Assembly (NCBI GenBank): GCA_002395405.1
Contig: DGWX01000062.1
Location: 1-56,933, forward strand
Source of the DNA: Christensenella sp. UBA4247
Lineage (GTDB): Bacteria > Bacillota > Clostridia > Christensenellales > CAG-1252
Length of the DNA: 56,933 nt
Direction of reading: 5' to 3'
The number at the start of each line of letters is the position of its first letter. The stretch's first letter is position 1. Shown here piece by piece: positions 41,501 to 53,500 of the stretch. Position numbers and translations under genes: made by a program. The notes under the pieces are model-generated. The model was not told the origin of the DNA. It ran no database searches and saw nothing but the letters and a program-made list of their open reading frames with translations.

Positions 41501-44500
41501 AGAACGCCTTTTACGTCGATCGATCCAAGCGAGATATTGCCCGCAATCTTGTAAGCGAACGTCGCCCTTCCGTCCGTAAAGGCAAGATTGAAATCCACCT
41601 GTTCTCCGAGGATAGCGGAGATCGTATTTCCGAGGGCGATCACCGTTTTACTCGTATCGAAGCTCATTTCTCCCGAGAAAGCAAAGTTAACGTAGCTGTC
41701 TTCCGTCAGCTCGCTGTAAGTGGCGAGAGAACCTACGAGGTCGGTCGGTACTTCCAAAAGATTTTTATTGAGATCGATCTTGATATTGTCTATCGTCATG
41801 CGGATATACGAAGGCTTATCGGCGTCCGCGTCGTTACGGAAGTCCACTTCGGCGTTGATCGAAATATCGCTGAGCGCGTCCACTTTGAAACCGACGCGCA
41901 ACGTTCCGATGCTATCGATCCCGCTGAGTTCCATATCATAGCCGAGCGCAATCAAAATATTCGTAATGAGCGAAGGCTTGAATTCCGCCTGTACGCCCGC
42001 CGCTTCGGATATCGTTATGCTCGTAATATGTTTCGCAATGCCGAAAATAATATCCTCGGTGCTGTTAAACATTTCTTCCGCAGTCTCTTTATCGTGGCAA
42101 CTGCCGTCGCCGCAGTTTTTACAAGTCGAGAAGCAGCTTCCTCTCTCCAAGCAAACGGGATCGGTACAGCCGCAAGAAAGAGGAACGACGAGCGTCGTAG
42201 TAAAGTGACAGCTTCCGTCGCAGTTTGTCGGGCAAGTCGGAGTACAGCTTCCGCGTACGAGACATTCTTCTTCCGCGCAACCGCAGATCAACGCTCCGCT
42301 TTCCGCCGCGGAAGACGCGTGATGATCGCAGGCGCAGTTTGCTTCGCAGCGCGTCCCGTCGCACACGCCCGCTTTTACGCAAGAGGCGCAGTTACACTCG
42401 CATTCGAACGCGGCGCACTTGCAACCGCAATCTTCTCCGTCGCAGATGCGAACGCCGTACTCGTCGTAACAGCTGCCGTTATCCACACACAAAACGTTCG
42501 TACAGCCGCAAGGCAGCGGATCCACGGTATAAGAGAGGAAATCCTCGATGGTTACGCCGCCGAACCACGTTCCCTTGATACCGAGCGCGGGGATCTTGGC
42601 GTAGAGTTTCGGGGCTTCGTCTTCCCCGTCGTAGAACAAGAAGGCAAGGACGGAAGACGCGGTCGGATTCGCTCCTTTCGTTACGGTCAGCATGATCTGC
42701 GTCCTTTCGAGGTTGTTCATATCGAGAGAGATCTCGACGGCAACGTTCAAAAGGGTATTCTCCGTCCAAGTCGTTGCGTCCACAACGATCTGCATCAGGG
42801 TATCGATGCCGGGGAACAAACCGTTCAGCATCGGCCCCAGCTCGACCTCGGTGTTCTCGGGATGGATCTCGATATGCATCTCCGCTTTCGCCGTGATCTT
42901 CTGCAAGCGATCCATCGGTTGATAGGTCGTAAAGTCGGCGGCAACGGAAGGATCCCTGACGTCTCTGACGTCCATCATTTGCTTTCCGCTTCTGATCGTC
43001 AGCCCGCCGAATCCGATCCCGATGGTCGAATAGTTCCCCGTGTACGAACCGTTCAAAGATTGTTCGATGGCGATATTCGCGCGGAGAGCGAGATTGGCAA
43101 GGAAGTCGTGGCTCGTTCCGCTGTACATTTCGTACTCGAAGGTCGCGACGGGAGAGGTGCCGGAGGTATAGATCTTAACCGTCCAAGCATAATCGGGAAG
43201 CGCGGAAAGTTTTTCGTTTCCGTCGCTGAACGTTATGGCGCCGTTGGAGATCGTCATATAAGAAGCGATCTCGCTTCCGGTAAGAGTCGTCGTTCCGCTC
43301 TTTCCGATAAGCTCAACTTTCGTTACGTTCTGCGCCGTGATCCCGCTGACCTGAACGGTCTTCTCGCGCGTAATATAGTTAAGCGCAAAATCCACCGCGA
43401 TCTTCGGAACCTCGATATCGTCTATGGTATTGCCCGAGATCAGGTAGAATACCGAAGCGAGGAACGTGTCGGACGAACGGAAGGAAAGCCCTGCCGGCGT
43501 AAAGGTAACGTTATCAAAGATACCCGAAATCGAGTTGCTGTAATAGGTACGGCAAGCGCCGTTACAGTATTCGCAGTTCATCGGGCAAGTTCCGGCTTTG
43601 ATGTGATTGGGATTGGTGCAGTAGCAAGCGAGGAGCCCGGTATGGCACTTACATTCGTTCAAATAAACGCAGCTTGCGCCCGCGATCTTATACGTTAAAG
43701 TACGGAACGGCGAAGACGACCCGGTATAGATTTTGACCGTCCAAGCATAATCGTCCATCGCGAGCAGATAATCGTTCGCGTCGTTAAACGCGATCGTTCC
43801 GTCCACGATCGTCATGTATTTTTTCCAATCTCCGTTTGTCAAAGCAGTATTCGTTCCGCTATGCATTCCTACGAATTCCACCTTCGTTACGGCGTCTCTT
43901 ACGAGTCCGCCCACGGAGAACAAGTCGTTTTTATCGCAATAGCAGATCGGCGTAACTTTGCCGTCTATGAGCTTAAAGGTCTTGATACATTGACCGTGCA
44001 AAATACATTCGGGGTTGCGACAATAGCAAGCAAGGCGATACACGAGCGAGCAAGTGCATTTTTCCTCTTCGCAGCCCGCGCGATGGATCGCTTCGATACG
44101 AACGATCTTGGGAAGCGAGGTCGCCTCGTCCGAAACGAGGGTCGCGCGCTCCGCGTTCGTGAGATCGGATCTTTCCGCTCCCTTTTCACCCGCAACGTAT
44201 CTATAATAGGTATCGTTTTCTTTATCATAATAAACGGCGCCCGTTTCTCCCGCTACTTGATACACGTTTCTGTAACCGGCAACGCAGCCCTTTTCCAAAC
44301 ATTCCGCATTGTTGCATTCGCATTTTTCCGGCGCGTGGCAACTGCAGCATTCCTCACCGTAATCCTTGCAGTAAACGCCGAATTCACCGCACGACCCTAT
44401 GGAAACGCAATACGGATTGGTACAGCCGCAAGGCAAAACGCAATGTTCGCAAGAGCATTTTTCATCGCAAAGTTTTCTGCCCGACGCGTCGTAACAGCCA

Positions 44501-47500
44501 CCGTTCAGTTCACACTTCGCGCAAGTGCAACCGTCTTCCAGTTTTGTGCAATCGCAACCGCAGGTTATACCGTCGCAAGCGCGAATACCGTTTACATAAC
44601 ATCCGCCCCTTGCCTGACAGGCGGGATCGGAACAACCGCAAGTCAAAGACGTGCAAGAACAATCACAATCGCCCTCGCAGATCTTTTTGCCGTTTGAATC
44701 GTAACAGCTTCCGTTTTGAACGCATTCCTCGCAATCGCAGCCGCAACCTTTGACCACGCAGCACGTGCAATCGCAACCCTCTTCGCAGTGCTTGATCGAA
44801 CCGACGCAAGAACCGTTCAAATAGCATTCCATATTGTTACAGCCGCAAGAGAGGCGGGTGCAACCGCAATCGCAATCGCAGCGTTTTACGCCGTTTTCAT
44901 CGTAGCAGCTGCCCATCGCCACGCATACGGGATGGATACAAGTACAGCCGGGAACGACGCAATGCGAGCAATTGCAGTTCGAATCGCAAAGGCGAGTCAA
45001 TACTCCGTTTACCGTTCCGTAGCAACCGCCGTTTTTGACGCATTCCGCGCAATCGCAGCCGCAATCGAGATCCGCCGTCGTTTCGCTTTCTCCGCTTTCA
45101 TTCGATCCGCCGAGCAGTTTTCCGATATCCACACCCGTAACTTTTACGCCGTAAAGCCCGAGAAGAGGCGCGTCGATATAGATCGCCTGATCCAGCCCCA
45201 CGAGATAGCCGCGGATAAAGAGATTTTCCACACCGCGCGACGTCATATATAGGTCGATCAAAAGTTCGCTTCTTTCGAATCTTTGAACGTTTAAGTTACC
45301 CGAGATATGCAAGCGGAAAGCGGCGTTTATAACTTCGCTTTTCAGCGCGAAGCCTTCGCCGAATATATACATAAAGATATCGTCCAAATTCAGCCTTTGT
45401 TCGATAAATTCCGCGCCGAGATACAATTCCGTATCCACGTAAACGTATTCGAGAACGAGGGGCGATTCTTCCGCATAATCCAAAAGCGTCGTAAATTCGG
45501 TTACGTTTTGCGTAACTTCGGGGCGGATATTGACTTCGGTGAATCCGAAGCGTTTGATCCTAAACTCGCCCGAAATAAAGCCGTCTTGCTCTTCGTTCTC
45601 GAAATCGAGATCGAAGGTCATGAGGTTTTTACGGATCGCGAGTTTAACGCCCGTAAAGTCGATCGGAAGTTCGATTTCGAGCGCGGACGCGAATTCGGAA
45701 AGCAAAACGTCGAGGAAGTTATTGCTTACGTTTACGATCGCGCCCTTCTCGCCGTAGGAAGGATTGGAACCGTCCGTGATCACGATGCCGTCGATGATCC
45801 TCGCAACGAGGGTCGCATAGCGAGCGGCGGCAGAGGAAGCGAGGCCGGAACTTTCCGCCGCCGAAACTTCCGAGGTGGAAGCCGAGGGAAGCAGATCGGA
45901 AATAAACGAGGTGTCCACGTTCTTGATCAAAACTTTTTGAACGTCGAACCAAGGCAAATAGAGATAGATCTCTCCTTGGAGCATATCCATATACGCTTGA
46001 ACGACGTAATTATCGTTCCAAACGAGTTCGATCAATATTTCGCTCTTTTTGATCTCCTCCACACAGATCTTCATTTCCACGTTGAGCTTAAAGTCGCCGC
46101 GCAAACCTTGGAAAGTAACGGGAATGTTTACGTTGTCCGCAACGGTCTTGATGAGTCCGCCGAAATCGTAAACGCCGTCCGGGAAGGAGTACGATACGTC
46201 GCCCGTCAGCTTAAAGTGCAAGTAGCTGTAATCGTCCGTCGTGTTGTAAAGGGACTTATCGAATCCAAGGTCCTTTTGAACGAGGGCAACGCCGTAATCG
46301 TGCAGTTTCAAAGAAAGTTCGTTATTCGGAATATTCGCTCCGTTTCTCAGCTCCGTTTCCAGCCCGATCTCCTGATGAATGAGATCGGCGTACAATTCGA
46401 GATATTCCATATCGCCGAGGCTCAAAGTACTTCCGAGCATATAATCGGTAAAACGCTCGACCACGTCGCCCGCGAAGTGAACCACGATACGACCCGCCGA
46501 AGTCAGACTTATGCTTTCGATAACGGAAAGCGCTACGTCCAAAACGTCGCTCGAGCCTTCTTCCTCATTTTCGCCTTCCTCTTCCGCCGCGGCGATCGCA
46601 TCCGTACCGATCGCGTTATAAATCGCGCTCGAAATGCGTTCGGAGAGTCCGTTTATCGTTTCGGTGAGTTCCTTTCCGAGAAGTTTGGAGAGATCGAAAT
46701 CGAAGGTCATATTGAACGTATCGTCGATCCAGGGGAGATAGGCAACGAGGTCGTATTCTCCTCCGTAATACAAAACGATTTGATCTTCCCCTTCGCTCGT
46801 AATTCTGAGAAGGATCTCGGAGCGGTTTACGTCTTTCAAATGAACGTTGCCCGCAACGGTCAGCGTAATATCGCCTTGAATATCGCCGAGCAAGGAAACG
46901 GGTAAACGCTCGCCGCCGAAGAGTTCGGAGAGGAATCCGTCCATATAATACACACCCGCTTCCGCCGAGTTCTTAAAGAGCGCTTTAAGATCGAGGCTAA
47001 ACGATACATGCAGATATTCGAGATCGTTCAAATATCCGTAATCGGACGTATCTTCGATCAAACCGTTGATCAAACCACCGAGAACGATCTCCGGCTTTTC
47101 CACGGAAAGCGCGACCGAAGTATATGCGGGATCGCCTACGCCATCTACCCCTTTGAACGTTAACGTCGCGCTGACGCCGTCTTCCTTATGCAAGCGCGCG
47201 TTAAAGCTCATATCGAGCGTGGCGTCTATATCAAGGAGCGAAAGAGCTTTCGCAAACATCGCGCTCTCCATCTTAATAAGGAGTCCGCGCGCGTTATAAA
47301 TCAAACTGAGCGTTTCGTCGAGGGAAGACGAGCAATAGCTGCAAGAGCAACCGTCGTATCGATCTCCGAGCGCGTTTTTACGGCAAGGATGCGAATAATC
47401 GAAGGAACCTCCGTGCGATACGCATTCGGGATTCGTACAGCCGCAGAGAAGCCCGCTTTCCGCCGCCGCGCTTCCGCCGTTCGGAATAAGATCCGCGAGG

Positions 47501-50500
47501 TTTACGGGGAGCGCGATCTTGGGCATTCCGAGATAAGAGAGATCCACGTACAAACAGTTGTTATAGAAATACGCTTCGAACAAGCTTCCCTCGCTCGTTA
47601 TCGTTCCGTCCACCGAAGTCATGCGCTCGAAAGATACGTGCGCATAAAGATCCTTCAAGAGCGAGCGAAGCATTCCGCTGACGGAAAGCGTACCTCCGTC
47701 GATCAAGCCCAAGAGATCGTTATAAACGCCCGAAACCGAGAGGATAACGGAAGCGTTCAAAGAATAAGTCGTAGTTGCCTTGTCGGTTTTGATCAAAAGA
47801 TGCCTTTCCTCTTCTTTGTTCGCTTTGGCAAGGAGCAAGCTCGCCAAAGAGCCTACGTCGATATTATTATCTTCGCTGCTATCGATCTCAACGCTTGCGG
47901 AAAGGTCGATACTGATCGAACCCGCTTCGGAGATACTCTCGAAGAAGCCGAGATTACTCTTGTATTCCATTTTGCCGTTCAAGGTGATCTCGGGCTGATT
48001 TACGACGAGGGAAAGCGAAGAATTCGCATTCGTGTCGAAAACAAGATCGAGTTCGAGGAGCTTATCTATATCCTTATCTATATAGAGACGAAGCTTCGAT
48101 TCATCCTTCAAAGAAGGCAGAGAAACGCTTTCGAGACCCGCGAGTTTCGCCGCGATGTTCAAAAGATCGGAAGCAAACTTTACCTGAACGCCGTTTTGAT
48201 ATAAATCTACGCCGAACAGCATCGAAAGGATGAGCGCGCCGGTCGAAACGCTTCCGCTCTCCTCTCCCTCTTCCGCCGCGGCGGAAGGCAGCGAGAAGAC
48301 GCCCAGTCGATCGATCATGGAAACGAAATCGATCTCATTGATTTTGAGTTTCAAATCAAAATAGGGAATATTGACGTAAAGCGCACCGGTCGGTTCTTCC
48401 GTTCCCACGTAATATACGGAGAAAACTTCCGAATCATCGTCTCTGTCGATGATCGCAACAGAGAGCTCGCTATGCGCAAGATCCACGGTATTATCGTCAA
48501 ATTTAACGTTTGCGGAAATATCAAGCGTATAATCGAGGTCAATGGATTCGTCCACGTTGAACGCGATATCCGCGTCTTTCAAAAGTCCGCCGAGAAGGCT
48601 GTCAAAAAGCGATCCGACCGCCTCGTCCAGGTCGATGGAAAGCCCCTTCGCCGCCCTTGCGGTAAGGTCCACCGAGAAGTCGAAACGAACGGATTTGATA
48701 TTGTCCGTATAGATCTCCACCTCTCCGTTTTTATCTTTGCGTTCCACGCCCGCGCTCGTCATCGAGATGCTGACGTCTTCCACCGAAACTTCGAGGTAGG
48801 TGTCCTCCTTGAGCGAGAGATTCGCTTTAATGCCTTCGCCGAGCGACAAAGTCAATCCGCCTACGTAATGATTGATCGCGAAATAATCTCCGATCGCGCC
48901 CGTCGCTATGGTCGCTTCGGGAGTTAAGATAATATCCGCTCCCGCTTCACCCGCGCCGAGTATAACGAGCGATTCGACCTTTTTGCCCGTCAGATGCAGA
49001 CCCTCTTTATAGGTGTACGAAGAGATCTTTTTGGTCATCTTAAACTTACTCGTTTGTCCGTTCGTTTTGACCACGATCACGTCGTACGTTCCGAGTTTGA
49101 GAGCGGCAAACGCTTCGCTCTTCGCCCAAGTAAGAGTACCTGCGCGCGCGTCTATATCGAATATCTTTTCCCATTCCGATTCGTAATTGAAGGTTCTGTC
49201 GTAACCGTTTTCTCGAGACAAGAGACGGATGGACGCAACGTTCGTTCCGGTAAGGGAAAGGATCAACTTTTTGCGCGCGTACGAATGCGAATAGGTAAAG
49301 GTTTCCGAAGTATCGTTATCGTAATTCAAGCGAACGGTATAATCGCCTTCCGCGATCGCGTTCATCGCCTCGGTCGAATGAGGCGTAACGCCTTCCGCCG
49401 TAACGGGGAAATAATTTTCGTATCCGAGGAAAACGAGCGCGGTATGTAAAACCGTTCCCGCAACGGAAAGAGCGACGGAACGATCCCCCACGTAAACCGA
49501 AACGAGACCCGACAGCGCCGAGACAAGGGAGGCGAAATCTTTTTTGCCCGCGTTTACAGGATCACCGTCCTCCGCGGCGGAAGCGCTGTTTCGCGCGAAG
49601 ATTCCGCCCACGATCGATCCGAGATCCAAATCAAGTTCGAAAGGATCCACGCCGAGAAGCGGCTCGAAATTCAATCCGAGTACGCCTTTTCCGTAATACA
49701 CGCTGAACTCTTTTTCATACGCGCCGTTATCCACCGAGTACAAAGCAAGATAGATTTCAAGACCGTACAGGTTCTCGATCCCTTCGGCAACGTTTACGCT
49801 TGCGTTTATCGCGAGCTTATAATGCCCTTTCAGATTTTCGAGGATCCCGATTCCGAAGTTCAAATCGAGATCGGACAAAAGAGATTCGAAGCGCCAAGCG
49901 TTTCCGTCTCCGTTCGATACGTTCTCACCGAGCCCGAAAGAAAGGTCGGCTTCGAATTGAACGTTCGCCTGCAAGGAATCCACGGTCGCATAGTTTTGGA
50001 GATTTCCGAAGAAATCCGTCATCGGTTCGAGAAGATCGGAAGCCGTTTCTTCGAGATACATATCGAAGGATCCGATTTTCAGGTCAAACATAAATTCAGG
50101 CAGAAGCGCCGAAGCCACGTGGACGCCGATCCCTTCGTTTACGCTGTTTGCAACGGAAGAAAGGTTCCCGACGGTCACCGTCGAGTAGATTTCGGGGAGC
50201 GTCAGTTCGATTCCCGCAAGAAGCATGACGCGGCTTAAAATCTGCGAAGACAGGTCGATCGCGATCGCCGTATCGGACAAGCTGATCGCGTCTATGAATT
50301 TCAAGATATCCGGCGCTTCGAATCCGCCTTCCGTCGTTCCGCCGGCTTCCGCCGTCTCCTCGGGGATCAAGGACGAAAGAATTGACGCGAGATCCACAAG
50401 ATTCGGGATCTGCAAGCTGAGATCGAAAGCGGGAACGCGAACGTAAACGATATCTGTTTCATCGTAATCGTAATAAACGCCGAGAACGGGCTTGCCGTTT

Positions 50501-53500
50501 TCGTAAACGGTATCGCCTTCTCTCGTAACGAGAAGATCGGAGATCGTGATCGTGGCTTGCAGTTTCAATCCGGAAACCATCTTACCGATCGCGTCTTTCA
50601 AAGCGCTTCCTTTCAGAGAAGCGAGATTCAAGCCTTCGGCTTTAAGCCCGCTTGCGGCGAGTTCGACTTTTACGGAATAATGCGCGTGATTTTGCGCGTC
50701 GGAGGTAAGAAGGAATTCCAGCGCGCCGAGATAACCCCCTTCGGTCGAAGCAACGTGCTCGCCGATGATCTCGCCCTGCTCGTTCATCGTGGCGCCCGTT
50801 TTCGCTTCCACGCTCATTTCGGCGGCGATATGGAACGCGCCCGCTTCGCCGAGAGCGCTCGCACCGGCGGTAATACCTTCGTTTCCTATGATCTTATCCT
50901 TCCATTCCGTTCTTTCCGTAAGGGAAGAATCGAAGAAAAGCGAAGCGCGATGCACCGCGACTTCGAGGAAGGAATTCTCGTTCATTTGTAACACGACGCT
51001 AAGTCCGTCGGAAGAAAGAGTCGCTTTCAGCCCGTCGGTCGGAGGCACGAGCGCGGAAAGTCTGTAACTGCCGAGTCGCATCAACGACAGCACCAAATCA
51101 AGCGCTCCGCCGTCCGCGCTGACAACGAGACCGTCCTCTTCCGAGAACACGACTTGCAGGATCTTCGCCAGCAATCCGCTCGTTTCTTCAAGGGTTCCGT
51201 TTCCTTCGCTCTCCGCCGCGGAAGGCTGCATCCTTTGGAGATAAGGCGCGATAAGATCGAGAACGGCGCCGTGCAATCCGAGTCCGGAAATGCGAACGGC
51301 GTTCTCCGCGCCGTAAGCGGAACCGCTGATATAGAGCGCTTCCTCCTTTCCGAATTGCGTTTCTTCCGCCGAATTGTAATAGAGAGAGATCAAGCTCGAC
51401 GTTCTGCCGTAAAGTTCGCCGTCACCCGTTTTCAAATAGAAGGAAAGCCAAAGTTCGGCGTCGGGTTCGAGAAGCCCGTTCAAAGTTACGTTCGCGGCGA
51501 GTTCCAGCCCGAGCGCCATCGTAACGAGGTCTTCCGCCGTGTTGTTTCCGATTTGTACTTTCAGCGCTTCGCCTTCGATATTTTCGCTTACGAAATTTGT
51601 TATGGTCTTCGCGTACTCGCCGTCCATAGAGAAGGTAACGTCCGCCGCAACGGAAAATCCGACGGAAAGCTCTCGCCAATCGCGGAATCGGGAGAGATCG
51701 CCGAACAGATCGCGCGACTTGAATCCGACCGCGAGATTTCCGATCCCGATGCCGAGATCGAGGTGGAGATCGTCTCCGTCCTTCGCGAGAATGCCGATAT
51801 CAACGGCAACGTCTTCCAAATTTACGTTTGCGGACACCACGAATTCGGGCAAGATCAATTTCAGTCCGAGGAGCGACGTAACGACGGCTAAACTGTTCGC
51901 CTTGGTCACCACACCGACTACGCCCACCGTTCCGTCCAAATACACATAATCCACAACGTCGTTTATGATTTCGAGAACGCTCTTGCGCGCGTGAACGCGG
52001 CAGTCGCAACCTTCGTTCAAAACTTGCTCGCCGTTTTCCTCGTGGAAGCAACTCTGAAGCGTCTTACACGCGGGGTTCATACAGCCGCATTCAAGATCGG
52101 GATAATGGCAAGTGCAGGTGCAAGAAGAAGAACAGGTCGCGGTAGCGGCGCTCTTTCCGCACGTTCCGTTTTGCAAGCATTCGTCGCAATTACAGCCGCA
52201 AGAAAGAACGGGTTCGCTTGCCTCCGCGGAAGAGATCGCCCCGCGGATATATTCCATTAACGAAGTTCCCGTGATCTTGATTTCCGGAAGTCCGATCAAT
52301 CCGAGCGAAACGTAAGCGGTATCGGTTTCGCTGTCATAGGCAACGTAAGCGTATTCCGAGCCGTCTCCGCCTTTTACAGACAGCGCGAATTGCAGGAATT
52401 CAAAGGAGGCGAGATCCGCGTTTACGTCGAGACGGATCGTCAAAGGCGCGTTCAAAGCGGCGCCCACGTTTCCATCCGCGCCGAGATATAAAGATAACTC
52501 GCTCGCAATGTCGCCGATCAGATCGTCGAGTTTCAGCATATCCAAAACGCTGCGGATCGAATCCGTCGCGTCATAACGGAATGTGCCCGTTTCGAGATCC
52601 AAAGTAACGGTAATTCCCGCCGAAACGCGGCTGAGATCAAGGTCGGTTCCCCTGCCGAGGAACACATAGTCTTCTTTGGAAAGCCCGTTTCCGTACATAT
52701 AAGAGGAAAGCGAAAGGCTCTTATCCAGTCCGAGAACAATGCCGTCGATAGACGCGTTTACGAAAGCCCCGGGGAGAACCGCGCCGAGGTTTACGCTAAC
52801 GCCGCCGTCAAGCGTAATGCCCACTTTCACGCTTTCTATGAGCTTCTCGAAATCCAAAGATCCGACGTTCAGCTCCATTGCGGAAATAACGCCCGCGATG
52901 AGCGCGCCCGAAATCGAAACGCTGATCCCGTTTTGATCCAGCATCAACACGGCGAGTCTGCCGAGAGATTCCGCCGTCTCTTCCGCTTCGGACAAGGATT
53001 CGAATGCCGCGGCTACTTCGGAAAGGAAGAGAGCGTCTATATCCACTGCGTAAGAGATCGGTTCCACGCCGAGCCAAGGCGCTCTGAGATACGCCGTGCT
53101 CGAAGGTCCGTCGAAATAAAGGGCAAGCATCAACTCTCGCGTTCCGAGAATGCGATCGTCTTCAAAGAGCGCGAAGTAGATCTCCGCGGTCGGAACGACG
53201 GCGGAAACGGTCGAGAGATCCGAGAAATCCATTTCCGTCAGATCCACGTTCGCTTTCAAGTCGAAGGACAGATCCCAGCGCGTCATACGGCGAACGTCAA
53301 TGCCGAACTTAGCGCCGTCCACGAACTGCCTAACGAGCGCGGCGAGCTTTTCGTTTCCTTGCTCGAAAGACACAGTCAGCGAGCCGCTGACTTCCGCGGA
53401 AACCTTTCCGAACGATCCGAAATTCAATTCGCCGTACTGCGATCGATCAAGACCGAGATCGCGATGGGCAAATTGAACTCCGAGGTTTCCGACCGTCAGA

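Noticed and set aside
40924..43698. A 924-codon open frame on the plus strand
   Set aside because: It is antisense to giant gene A. The minus-strand gene rarely uses TTA, CTA and TCA codons, which leaves the opposite strand free of stops. The translation is Arg/Asp/Val-rich with no domain, and the same effect gives other long plus-strand frames at 30991-33585 and 18360-20525.
37795..45063. Repeated short DNA words around the cysteine modules, as in a CRISPR array or satellite
   Set aside because: The recurring words encode the CGC motif in one frame, spacing is irregular, and the DNA diverges by synonymous changes. It is a protein repeat.
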